NCBI RefSeq assembly: GCF_003710085.1
Contig: NZ_CP033324.1
Span: 3,597,501 to 3,661,500 of the forward strand
Source of the DNA: Nocardioides pantholopis
Lineage (GTDB): Bacteria; Actinomycetota; Actinomycetes; Propionibacteriales; Nocardioidaceae
Direction of reading: 5' to 3'
Length of the DNA stretch: 64,000 nt
In this document: positions 7,521 to 15,258 of the stretch, in pieces
How the letters are laid out: every line of letters starts with the position of its first letter
Position numbering within the stretch: the stretch's first letter is position 1
Program-made: the position numbers and the translations under genes
Notes under the pieces: generated by a model
Databases searched by the model: none
Seen by the model: the letters and a program-made list of their open reading frames with translations, nothing else
What the model was told of the DNA's origin: nothing

Positions 7521-7607
7521 TCAGCTGCCGGCGAGGTGGATGGCGTCGGCCAGGAGGCGCCGGATGCTGCGGCGGCGCCTGCCGGTACGGCGCAGACGGA
7601 TCCTCAT
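7521..7607 (-). CDS. 28-residue Arg-rich peptide coupled to the upstream gene
   Basis: The ATG at 7607 overlaps the TGA of the 105-residue gene upstream (ATGA), so translation could be coupled. The product is very basic at the N-terminus (MRIRLRRTGRRRRSIRRL) and ends in an amphipathic LADAIHLAGS. It could be a small regulatory or nucleic-acid-binding peptide, or chance sequence in GC-rich DNA. Only the coupling supports it. Confidence 0.35.
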   Translation of the reverse strand: MRIRLRRTGRRRRSIRRLLADAIHLAGS

Positions 7608-7921
7608 GCGCCCAGCCTCGCCGCGCCGGGGCCGCCGCGCGCGGAGGTCGGCTCGGGTATCCCCTGTTCTGGGGAGAGCCCGCGGTCGCCGAGCCCGGGG
7701 AGCCCGACGTCGAGCTCCCCGGCCAGGCAGACCAGCAGGATCCGGGCACCGCCGAGATCCCCGAGCACCGAGTGCAGCTCGGCGTAGGTCCGCCGCTCCT
7801 GGGGGTCCGGGGAGTTCCGCATCCCGTCCAGGCGGCACAGCGCCCGGCTGGCGTGCTGCGCCGCGTCGAGGAGGCAGTGATCCAGCGTCTGGATCGTGTG
7901 GGTGGGCGAGAGATCGGGCAT
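7604..7921 (-). CDS. Hypothetical 105-residue protein
   Basis: Starts at ATG 7921 with GGAG upstream. The sequence is mildly acidic and probably helical (TIQTLDHCLLDAAQHASRAL), with a hydrophobic ILLVCLAGELDVGLPGL segment and a Gly/Ala/Pro-rich tail. No family is recognised. It is divergent from the small gene at 8047 and coupled to a possible 28-residue peptide. Confidence 0.55.
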   Translation of the reverse strand: MPDLSPTHTIQTLDHCLLDAAQHASRALCRLDGMRNSPDPQERRTYAELHSVLGDLGGARILLVCLAGELDVGLPGLGDRGLSPEQGIPEPTSARGGPGAARLGA

Positions 7922-8046
7922 CGGGGCTCCGTTCGAGGCGACGGGCGCGGCGGCGTACCCGGTTTGGGGGACGACACCGGTCCGGCCGGGCGGTCCACTG
8001 GTCGCAGAGGAGGGGGCAGCGGGCCTCCAGATACCTCGGAGGCCAG

Positions 8047-8226
8047 ATGCCAGCCCCGGACCGCCTGCCGGCCGACCTCAGGGTGCCGATGACCAGCGAG
8101 GAGCGCGCCGAGCTCACCGAGCTGTTCGCCGACGAGCTGGCCCGCGGCTGGATCCCCACCCGGCACGACCTCGAGGACGCGCTCGGCACCATCCGCGCCC
8201 GCAGGCGCGGGACGACCGGGGACTGA
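8047..8226 (+). CDS. Hypothetical 59-residue protein
   Basis: ATG 8047 follows GGAGG at good spacing. The product is a small, charged, probably helical protein (MTSEERAELTELFADELARG) with a basic C-terminus (IRARRRGTTGD). An internal ATG at 8089 is an alternative start. It is convergent with ygfZ, 21 bp away. No function is assigned. Confidence 0.55.
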   Translation: MPAPDRLPADLRVPMTSEERAELTELFADELARGWIPTRHDLEDALGTIRARRRGTTGD

Positions 8227-8247
8227 GCGGCTGCCGGGTCAGCCGGG

Positions 8248-9210
8248 TCAGCGCAGGGGGCGCACGTGCAGCCCGACCTCCGGGTCGACGACGACCTCCT
8301 GGGCCGCCGCCAGCCCGCCGGCGGTCAGTTGCGCGTCCACCGGCACCGAGCGCTTGACGATCGCGAGCGCGATCGGGCCCAGCTCGTGGTGGCGCGCCGA
8401 GGTGCCGACGCGGCCCACGACCTTGCCGTCGGGCGCGACCAGGTCGGAGCCGACGTCGGGGAGCTGGTTCTCGGAGCCGTCGAGGTGCAGCAGCGTCAGC
8501 CGGCGGGGCGGCCGGCCGAGGGTGTGCACCCGGGCGACGGTCTCCTGGCCGCGGTAGCAGCCCTTGTCCAGGTGCACCGCGGGCCCGACCAGGCCGACCT
8601 CGTTGGGGATCGTGCGGGCGTCGGTGTCCAGCCCGACCCGGGGCTCGCCGCGGGCGATCCGCAGCGCCTCGAAGGCCCAGCTGCCGGCTGCGGGACCCGC
8701 CGCGGCGGCGTACGTCGTCAGCTGGTCGCGCGGGACCAGCTCGTAGGCGTCGTACCAGGAGGCGGCCTCCTCGACCGCGCCCCGGGGGCGCCAGGTGACG
8801 GCCAGCTCGGCGGTCACGTCGGTGACCTCGACGCGCATCATGAAGCGCATCCGGTCCAGGAACGCGATCAGCGCCGCCCCGGCGCCCGGCTCGGTGTGGG
8901 CGGTGAACGACTCGCCGTCGTCGAGGCCGACGAAGCTGTGCTCGATGTGGCCCTGGGGGCTGAGGATCAGCACGCCGGTCCAGGTCTTCGGCGCCAACGC
9001 CTGGAGGTGCTGGGTGGTCAGCGAGTGCAGCCAGGTGAGCCGGTCGGGGCCCGAGACCCGGATCACGTCACGGTGGGAGAGGTCGACGAAGCCCTCGCCG
9101 GCCGCCAGCGTCCGCTGCTCGCCGTACAGGCTGCCGTAGTGGGCGGCCACCGGGGCGTCCGGGCCGTTGCCGGCCACCGCTCCCGGGAGATCGAGCAGGG
9201 GGCTGGTCAT
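8248..9210 (-). CDS. ygfZ: YgfZ/GcvT-like folate-binding protein
   Basis: 320 residues of the folate-binding YgfZ family, which supports Fe-S cluster enzymes using tetrahydrofolate. The family signature KGCYRGQE is present at about residues 213-220, and the N-terminal VDLSHRDVIRVSGPDRLTWL aligns with aminomethyltransferase-like domains. Its ATG overlaps the fur stop (ATGA, 4 nt), so it is the last gene of a coupled nitrobindin-fur-ygfZ operon. Iron-related genes sit together here, which supports a role in cluster repair. Confidence 0.92.
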   Translation of the reverse strand: MTSPLLDLPGAVAGNGPDAPVAAHYGSLYGEQRTLAAGEGFVDLSHRDVIRVSGPDRLTWLHSLTTQHLQALAPKTWTGVLILSPQGHIEHSFVGLDDGESFTAHTEPGAGAALIAFLDRMRFMMRVEVTDVTAELAVTWRPRGAVEEAASWYDAYELVPRDQLTTYAAAAGPAAGSWAFEALRIARGEPRVGLDTDARTIPNEVGLVGPAVHLDKGCYRGQETVARVHTLGRPPRRLTLLHLDGSENQLPDVGSDLVAPDGKVVGRVGTSARHHELGPIALAIVKRSVPVDAQLTAGGLAAAQEVVVDPEVGLHVRPLR

Positions 9211-9644
9211 GACTGGGTGTTCTCCTCACGTTCGGCGCGGCACTGCGCGCACTCCCCGAAGACGGCCAGGTGGCCGAGATCGGGCTCGAACCCGTACTCG
9301 TCGCGCAGCCGCTGGGTGCCGGCGGCGATCACAGTCGGGTCAACCGAGGTGATGCCGTGACAATTCCGGCAGACCAGGTGGAAGTGCTCGTGGTCGTCGA
9401 CCGCGTGGTACGTCGGGGCCCGGTCGGTGAGGTGGGCGTGCTTGACCAGGCCGAGCTCCTCGAGCACCTCGAGGGTCCGGTAGACAGTGGAGATGTTGAC
9501 TGCCGAGGAGTCCGCGTGGACCTCGGCGTACACCTCGTCGGGGGTGGCGTGGCGCAGCTTCTCGACCGCGCGCAGGACGAGCTCGCGCTGCGGGGTGAGC
9601 CGGTAGCCCTTCCCCCGGAGCCGGGCGCGCAGGTCGTCGGACAT
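9207..9644 (-). CDS. Fur-family metal-responsive repressor
   Basis: 145 residues. The N-terminal winged helix (about 8-80, NISTVYRTLEVLEELGLV recognition region) is followed by a dimerisation/metal domain. Metal ligands are visible in HEHFHLVCRNCHG (His85/87/89, Cys92, Cys95) and in a structural C-x-x-C at 132-135. It could be Fur, Zur or PerR; the sequence alone does not decide. It is coupled to nitrobindin (TGATG) upstream and to ygfZ downstream, so iron or redox control is the simplest reading. Confidence 0.9.
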   Translation of the reverse strand: MSDDLRARLRGKGYRLTPQRELVLRAVEKLRHATPDEVYAEVHADSSAVNISTVYRTLEVLEELGLVKHAHLTDRAPTYHAVDDHEHFHLVCRNCHGITSVDPTVIAAGTQRLRDEYGFEPDLGHLAVFGECAQCRAEREENTQS

Positions 9645-10138
9645 CAGGCCCGCTTCAGCCTTGCCCACAGGTGCGGCTGGAGCTCCTGGCCCACCGCTGC
9701 CATGTCGTAGGCGTAGAGCAGGTCGCCCTCGACGTTGCCGTAGAGCCGGTGGCCGGCGGTGACCTCCTTGGCGCTCTCCGTGAAGGCCACCCCGGCGGTG
9801 TGCATCTCGAGCTTCCCGCCCTCGGCCTGGCCGTACCAGATCTCGCTGATGCCGGTGTTGTGCGCGAGCACCAGCTCGACCTTGCCCTCCGGCCGGGCCC
9901 GCAGGAAGCCGGTCTCCAGGGCGGCGTCGCGCAGCTTCTCGCCGTTCTCGTCGATGATCCACGAGCGCGAGAAGTAGTGGAAGAACGGGCGGCCGTCGTG
10001 GGTGAAGATCAGCTCCTGGCCGAACTGGAACTTCTCGATCGTGGGGTAGTCACCGTGGCCGTTGCCCTGCCAGGTCCCCAGGAGCCACGCGAGTGGGGCG
10101 CAGTCGGGATGGAGGTTCTGGGGGATCTCGAACGGCAT
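9644..10138 (-). CDS. Nitrobindin-like heme/FABP-fold protein
   Basis: 164-residue beta-barrel protein. The N-terminal motif GTWQGNGHGDYPTIEKFQFG fits the nitrobindin G-x-W-x-G-x-G pattern. His156 near the C-terminus (ELQPHLWARLKR) corresponds to the proximal heme ligand of the family. Family members bind ferric heme and can react with nitric oxide or peroxynitrite. It corresponds to Rv0813c in M. tuberculosis. It is the first gene of the coupled operon with fur and ygfZ. Confidence 0.92.
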   Translation of the reverse strand: MPFEIPQNLHPDCAPLAWLLGTWQGNGHGDYPTIEKFQFGQELIFTHDGRPFFHYFSRSWIIDENGEKLRDAALETGFLRARPEGKVELVLAHNTGISEIWYGQAEGGKLEMHTAGVAFTESAKEVTAGHRLYGNVEGDLLYAYDMAAVGQELQPHLWARLKRA

Positions 10139-10148
10139 GCGACCAGTC

Positions 10149-10271
10149 TAGGGTCCCGGTCCGGCGCGCTCCCTCGTCGTCGAGGTCGCCTGCGGCAGTG
10201 ACGACCCCGAGCGCAGCAACCAGGCGCTCACCGTCGCCGCGGCCGGCGTCGCCGCGCAGGCGCTGGTCTAG
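10149..10271 (+). pseudogene. Decayed 5' fragment of a DsrE-family gene
   Basis: Only about 35 codons remain, with LVVEVACGSDDPERSN followed by QALTVAAAGVAAQALV and a stop. This matches the N-terminus of actinobacterial DsrE-like proteins (pattern LVVKVTxGxDDPERxxQAFTVAAxAVA). A TAGGGT box survives at 10149-10154, but the codon where the leaderless start should be is CCG or GGT, and an in-frame TAG lies just before. Similarity ends where a dispersed repeat begins, so the 3' part was lost at that junction. It is divergent from nitrobindin. Confidence 0.6.
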
Positions 10272-10287
10272 TGACCCCTCGTCGGCT

Positions 10288-10396
10288 CCGGGATCTCGAC
10301 GCGCCCTCGCCCAGGGGCTCGGTCGGCTCGATCACCGAGACCGGTGGTCGAGCCGCGAGCGCAGCGAGCGCGTCGAGACCCCGCCCACACGCCCGC
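10288..10396. repeat. Dispersed intergenic repeat, copy B
   Basis: The first module GGATCTCGACGCGCC to GGCTCGATCACCGA is followed by GGTGGTCGAGCCGCGAGC to GCGTCGAGACCCC. Both modules match, in reverse complement and swapped order, the repeat at 1698-1802. The second is itself partly palindromic (CCGCGAGCGCAGCGAGCGCG). It abuts the truncated dsrE fragment. Confidence 0.7.
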
Positions 10397-10443
10397 CGGG
10401 CGCGGGCGTCGGGGGGTCCCGGGGTGCCCTAGGCTGACCCGCC

Positions 10444-13400
10444 ATGAGTGGTCAGACCCCGTCGGGGCCCGAGGACGGCGGCGGGCGTCGCTGGCGGCGT
10501 CGTACGAGCGGCCAGGCCGAACCCGCCGTACCGCTGGCGCCCGAGGAGTTCGCCGCCCAGCTGGCGCAGGCGCAGTCCGCCGCCGACCGCGCCGAGCAGC
10601 TGCGTCGCTCCGCCGAGCTCGCCGCGTCGGAGGCGCACGCCGAGCGTCTGGTCGCCGAGGAGGTCGCCCGCGACGCCATCGACGCCCGCGCCGAGGCCGA
10701 GCGTCGGATCGCCGAGCACGCCGCCACGGTCGAGGAGGCGCAGGCCGCCCGCGCGCAGGCCGAGCACGCCGCCGCGGACGCCGCCCGGGCCATCGCGGCC
10801 GCCGAGGAGGCCGCCGCCGAGGCGCTGCGGCGCCGGGAGGCTGCCGAGCAGTCCGCCCGCGAGGCGGCCGAGCGAGCCGGAGAGCTCGCCGAGGAGCGCG
10901 CGGTCGCCGAGTCCTCGGCCGCCGACGCGCAGGCCGCCCGGGAGGCTGCCGAGCAGACAGCCGCCGCCGCGGCGGCCGAGGCCGAGGCGGCCCATCGGGA
11001 CCGCGTCGACGCTGAGGAGGCGGCGACCGCCGCCGCTGCCGCCGTCCAGACCGCGCAGGTGGCGCGCGAGGAGGCCGAGCGGGCTGCGCAGGCGCAGACC
11101 CAGGCCGCCGGGACCGCGCAGGCCGCGCGCGCCCGGGCCGAGGCCGCCCTCCGGGACGCCGTCGACGCCGCCGAGGCAGCGGCGGCCGAGCACGCCGACC
11201 TGACCCGCGCTGCGACCGCGTCGCGGGAGGCCGCCGAGGCCGCTGCCGCCGGCCAGGCCCAGGCCCGCGCCGCCGCCGAGGAGGCCGCAGCCACCCAGGC
11301 CCGGGCCCGCCGGGAGGCCGACGAGCGCGCCGCCGAGGCCGCCGCCGCCGCGACACTCGCCCACGACGAGCGGCGGGCCGCCGAGTCCACCGCCGCCGCG
11401 GCCGCTACCGAGGCCGCCCGGGCCCAGACCGACCGCCGCGCGGCCGAGGAGACCGCGACCGCCCAGGCGGCCGCAGCCGGACGGGCCGCCGCCGCGGAGC
11501 ACGCCGCCCACCAGGCCGCCCTGGCGGCCGCCTCCACCGCCGAGCGCGCGCACGCCGACCGCGAGGCCGCCGAGCAGGCCGCAGCGGCTGCCGCCTCGGT
11601 CGCGGCCGAGGCCCAGGCCGGCCGCGCCGCCGCCGAGACCCAGGCCGAGCAGGCCCTCGCCGCCCGCAGCGCCGCCGACCAGCACGCCGCCGAGGCCGTC
11701 GCCGCCGCCCGGGAGGCCCACGAGGCCCGCACCGCGGCCGAAGCCGCCGCCACGGCGGCCGCCGACGACGCCGCCCGGGCCCACGCCGAGCGCAGCGCCG
11801 CCGAGGAGTCCGCCGCCGCCCAGGCGGCCGCCGCCGGTCAGGCCGCCGCTGCCGAGCTCGCTGCCCACGAGAACGCCGCTGCCGCAGCCGACACCGCCGA
11901 GCGCGCCCAGGCGGACCGCGAGGCCGCCGAGCAGGCCGCCGCCGCGGCGGCCCGCACCGCCGCCGAGGCCCAGTCCGGCCGCGCCGCCGCCGAGACCCAG
12001 GCCGAGGAGGCACTCGCCGCCCGCGCCGCCGCCGACGACCGCGCTGCCGAGGCAGCCGCGACGGCCTCGCGAGCCTTGGAGGCCCGGACCGCCGCCGAGG
12101 CCGCCGCAGCCGCCGCTGCCGACGACGCCATGCAGGCGCACGACGAGCGCCGTACCGCCGAGGAGGCGGCCGCCGCCCAGGCGGCCCTCGCCGGCCAGGC
12201 CGCCGCTGCCGAGCTCGCTGCCCACGAGAACGCCGCTGCCGCTGCCGTCAACGCCGCCCGCGCCCATGCCGAGCGGGAGTCCGCCGAGCAGGCCGCCGCC
12301 GCGGCTGCCGTCACCTCGGCCGAGGCCCAGTCCGGCCGCGCCGCCGCCGAGGTCCAGGCCGAGGAGGCCCTCGCCGCCCGGGCCGACGCCGACGAACGCG
12401 CCGCCGAGGCGGCGAACGCCGCTGCCGCCGCACACGCCAACCGGCGGGCGGCCGAGGACGCCGCCGCCACTGCCGCTGCCGGGGCCGCCCTCGCCCGGGA
12501 CGACCGCCAGGCCGCCGAGGAGGCTGCCCGAGTCCAGGCGGCCGCCGCCGGTCAGGCCGCCGCCGCCGAGCTCGCCGCCCACGAGGCCGCCACGGTCGCG
12601 GCCCTCAACGCCGCCCGCGCCCACGCCGAGCGGGAGGCCGCCGAGCAGGCCGCCGCGACCGCTGCCACCGAGTCCGCCGAGGCCCAGTCCGGCCGCGCCG
12701 CCGCCGAGACCCAGGCCGAGGAGGCCCTCGCCGCCCGCGCCGCCGCCGACGACCGCGCTGCCGAGGCAGCCGCCACCGCCCGGGAGGCCCACGAGGCCAG
12801 GACCGCTGCCGAGGCCACTGCCGCCGCGGCAGCGGACGAGGCCGCGCAGGCGCACGCCGAGCGGCGTACCGCCGAGGAGGCGGCCGCCGTCCAGGCCACC
12901 GCGGCCGGCCAGGCCGCCGCCGCCGAGCTCGCCGCCCACGAGGCAGCAGCCGCCGCGGCGACCGACGCCGCGCAGGCGCACGCCGACCGCCAGGCGGCCG
13001 AGGACGCCGCGACCGACCAGGCCCGGGTCGCCCAGACCGCGGGAACCGCCCGGGTCGAGGCCGAGAAGTCGGCCCAGGCCGCGCTCGCCGCCCGGACCGC
13101 CGCCGAGGAGGACGCCCGGGCCCAGGCCGAGCTCGCCGCGGAGGCGAACGCCGCACTGCGCGCCGCCGAGGCCCGCCTGGCCGAGCAGACCGACGAGCTC
13201 GCCGCCGCGCTGGCCGCCCGGCAGAGCGCGGAGGCCGACGCGGCCGAGCACGCCCGGATCCGGGCCGAGGTCGAGGAGTCCGCGGCGCAGAAGACCGTCG
13301 ACCGGCAGGCCGTCGAGGCCTCGGTGCGCTACCAGGCCGAGCTGGCCCAGGCTGCGCTCGAGGACCGGCTGGCCGCCGAGCAGCGCGCCGCCGAGCTGGC

Positions 13401-13635
13401 CCAGGAGCTCGCCGACGCCCGGGAGGAGCTGCTGCGCAGCGCCACCGGCGAGCGCGACCGGGGCAACCCGCTGCTCAGCGTGCTGCTCCTGGCGCTCGGC
13501 CTGGCGGCCGCGGCCGGCACGGCGTACCTCGCGAGCCAGGACGAGATCACCACCCCGCTCGGCATCGCCGGCGCGGTGGCCACCGTGCTGCTGCTCGTGC
13601 TCGCGGTGGTGGCCCGCCCACGGGGCGACGGCTAG
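10444..13635 (+). CDS. Giant Ala/Glu-rich coiled-coil membrane protein with 119-residue repeats
   Basis: 1063 residues. A basic N-terminus (GGGRRWRRRTSG) leads to about 950 residues of nearly unbroken coiled coil rich in Ala, Glu, Arg and Gln. Residues 346-821 contain four tandem repeats of exactly 119 residues (17 heptads), each starting GQAAAAELAAHE or close to it, plus a partial fifth. Two membrane segments near the C-terminus (LLSVLLLALGLAAAAGTAYL and LGIAGAVATVLLLVLAVVA) would anchor it with the coil in the cytoplasm. TAGGCT lies 8 bases before the ATG. A cytoskeletal or scaffold role, like that of Scy/FilP proteins, is possible but unproven. Confidence 0.88.
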   Translation: MSGQTPSGPEDGGGRRWRRRTSGQAEPAVPLAPEEFAAQLAQAQSAADRAEQLRRSAELAASEAHAERLVAEEVARDAIDARAEAERRIAEHAATVEEAQAARAQAEHAAADAARAIAAAEEAAAEALRRREAAEQSAREAAERAGELAEERAVAESSAADAQAAREAAEQTAAAAAAEAEAAHRDRVDAEEAATAAAAAVQTAQVAREEAERAAQAQTQAAGTAQAARARAEAALRDAVDAAEAAAAEHADLTRAATASREAAEAAAAGQAQARAAAEEAAATQARARREADERAAEAAAAATLAHDERRAAESTAAAAATEAARAQTDRRAAEETATAQAAAAGRAAAAEHAAHQAALAAASTAERAHADREAAEQAAAAAASVAAEAQAGRAAAETQAEQALAARSAADQHAAEAVAAAREAHEARTAAEAAATAAADDAARAHAERSAAEESAAAQAAAAGQAAAAELAAHENAAAAADTAERAQADREAAEQAAAAAARTAAEAQSGRAAAETQAEEALAARAAADDRAAEAAATASRALEARTAAEAAAAAAADDAMQAHDERRTAEEAAAAQAALAGQAAAAELAAHENAAAAAVNAARAHAERESAEQAAAAAAVTSAEAQSGRAAAEVQAEEALAARADADERAAEAANAAAAAHANRRAAEDAAATAAAGAALARDDRQAAEEAARVQAAAAGQAAAAELAAHEAATVAALNAARAHAEREAAEQAAATAATESAEAQSGRAAAETQAEEALAARAAADDRAAEAAATAREAHEARTAAEATAAAAADEAAQAHAERRTAEEAAAVQATAAGQAAAAELAAHEAAAAAATDAAQAHADRQAAEDAATDQARVAQTAGTARVEAEKSAQAALAARTAAEEDARAQAELAAEANAALRAAEARLAEQTDELAAALAARQSAEADAAEHARIRAEVEESAAQKTVDRQAVEASVRYQAELAQAALEDRLAAEQRAAELAQELADAREELLRSATGERDRGNPLLSVLLLALGLAAAAGTAYLASQDEITTPLGIAGAVATVLLLVLAVVARPRGDG
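11479..12906 (+). repeat. Four tandem 357-bp repeats inside the coiled-coil gene
   Basis: Units begin at 11479, 11836, 12193 and 12550, each 357 bp (119 codons), and a partial unit starts at 12907. The units keep reading frame and heptad phase. Units 2 to 4 are the most alike, which points to recent duplication or gene conversion. Copy number may vary between strains. Confidence 0.9.
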
Positions 13636-13775
13636 GTCCGCCCCTGCCCCACGGGCTGTAACGCGGGGTTGTCGACGCTGCACACGGCGTACGCCGCCGC
13701 GACAGCGACCACAGCACGTGGGCAGACGGCTCCGGCCGCCGATCTGCCGGCCCGCGCGGGATGAGCGGTGGGCCG

Positions 13776-14037
13776 GTCCACGCCGGATGAGCGGTGAGTG
13801 GCCCACCGATTTGCAGGACCAAACAGTGGCAGGCTCACCGCCCACCAGCCACCCGACACCGAAACCGTGGCAGGCTCACCGCCCACCCGGTCCACGCCGG
13901 ATGAGCGGTGAGTGGCCCACCGATTTGCAGGACCAAACGGTGGCAGGCTCACCGCCGACCAACCACCCGGCACCGAAACGGTGGCAGGCTCACCGCCGAC
14001 CAGCCACCCCCCACCGAAACGGTGGCAGGCTCACCGC
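13776..14037. repeat. Array of GCGGTGAG/CTCACCGC palindromic repeats
   Basis: Two full 51-bp imperfect palindromes (13791-13841 and 13905-13955) run from GCGGTGAGTGGCCCACCG to CGGTGGCAGGCTCACCGC (AGTGGC in the first copy). They are part of a 114-bp tandem duplication that includes GTCCACGCCGGATGA. Half-copies (CACCGAAAC then GGTGGCAGGCTCACCGC) follow at about 13856-13881, 13971-13996 and 14012-14037. The last supplies the stop codon of the lipase gene. A related pair lies at 33750-33885. Together with 13636-13775, which shows no gene, this fills the 395-bp gap. Confidence 0.85.
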
Positions 14038-15125
14038 TGAGCAGCGGCGCCCAGGCCGGCCCGCAGCCGGGCGGCGATCTCGGCGTTGGCGGCGCGCGAG
14101 GAGCGGCCGACGCCGACGATGTTCAGGAAGCCGTGGATCTGGTCGCGGAAGCGGCGCAGCTCCACGCCCACGCCCGCGTCGGCGAGCTTGCGGGCGTACG
14201 CCTCGCCCTCGTCGCGCAGCGGATCGAAACCCGCCGTCGCGACGTACGCCGGGGCGAGGCCGGGCGGCAGGTCCGCGTGCAGCACCGAGAGCCGCGGGTC
14301 ACCGCCCTGCTCCGGAGTCGGGGCGAAGGAGCGGCTGGCGAGGTCCATGAACTCCGCGGTCAAGAAGAACCCCTTGCCGTACGCCGTGCGGCTCGGCATC
14401 GTCCCGGAGCCGTCGGTCATCGGGTAGACCAGCAGCTGGAACGCCAGCGGCAGCCCCTCCTGCGCGGCGGTGATCGCCACCGACGCGGCGAGGTTGCCGC
14501 CGGCGGAGTCGCCGCCCACCGCGAGCCGGTCGCGGTCCGCGCCGAGCGTGTCGAGGTTCTCCAGGACCCAGCGGTACGCCGCGACCGCGTCGTCGTGGGC
14601 GGCGGGGAACGGCGCCTCCGGCGCGAGCCGGTACTCCACCGACAGCACCCGCACCCCGGACCGCTCGGCCAGGAACCGGCAGCCCGCGTCGTGGGTCTCC
14701 AGGTCGCAGTAGATGAAGCCGCCGCCGTGGAAGAACACGAGCAGCGGCCCGGCGTCTCCGGAGACCCCGGACGGCGTGTAGAGCCGGGCGCACTGCCCGG
14801 CCACCTGGAGGTCGCGCACCGACCCGATCGGCTGGCGCCCGGCGATCAGCGCCGTCGACTCCGCCAGCGCGAGCCGTCCCTCGGGGACCGGCAGGGTCTC
14901 CGCCGCGACCTTGCGGGCCACCCGCTGCAGCCGCAGCATCAGCTGCAGGTCGGTGGCCAGGGTCTGCCCCTCGCGGACCACCGGCTTCCCGGCGAGCAGC
15001 CGCTGCACCCGCTCGGGCAGGCCCATCGCGGCGCGCAGCCCGGCCGCCTCCACGCGGGGCAGCTGGGTCCGCACGCGCTCGCGGACGGCGGTCGGGACGG
15101 TCGGTCGCTCGGTGCGTGCGCTCAC
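14031..15125 (-). CDS. HSL-family alpha/beta hydrolase (lipase/esterase)
   Basis: 364-residue esterase of the hormone-sensitive-lipase type. The oxyanion motif HGGGF is in [19 protein letters not shown], the nucleophile is in [11 protein letters not shown], Asp is in GFDPLRDEG, and His is in QIHGFLNI. The first 90 residues form a helical cap region. GTG 15125 is chosen because TACGTT lies 7 bases upstream, so it is likely leaderless. The stop codon falls inside a palindromic repeat element. The substrate is unknown. Confidence 0.9.
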   Translation of the reverse strand: MSARTERPTVPTAVRERVRTQLPRVEAAGLRAAMGLPERVQRLLAGKPVVREGQTLATDLQLMLRLQRVARKVAAETLPVPEGRLALAESTALIAGRQPIGSVRDLQVAGQCARLYTPSGVSGDAGPLLVFFHGGGFIYCDLETHDAGCRFLAERSGVRVLSVEYRLAPEAPFPAAHDDAVAAYRWVLENLDTLGADRDRLAVGGDSAGGNLAASVAITAAQEGLPLAFQLLVYPMTDGSGTMPSRTAYGKGFFLTAEFMDLASRSFAPTPEQGGDPRLSVLHADLPPGLAPAYVATAGFDPLRDEGEAYARKLADAGVGVELRRFRDQIHGFLNIVGVGRSSRAANAEIAARLRAGLGAAAQR

Positions 15126-15258
15126 GCCCGGCAACGTACCCGGTCCCCGGCGCCGGCACCTGCGACGACCGGCCGTCCCGGACGGGCGCCCCGGAACGAC
15201 GCCGGGATCAACGGTTTCGGGCCACCCCCCGTTCACCTGCCGGTGCCACACTCGATCC

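Noticed and set aside
10429..13845. Gly/Leu-rich open frame antisense to the coiled-coil gene
   Set aside because: Repeated Gly-Gly-Leu strings arise from reading the Ala/Glu codon repeats backwards. No ribosome site or family supports it.
13636..14037. CRISPR array
   Set aside because: Repeats are imperfect palindromes with unequal spacing and no unique spacers of constant length, and no cas genes are nearby.
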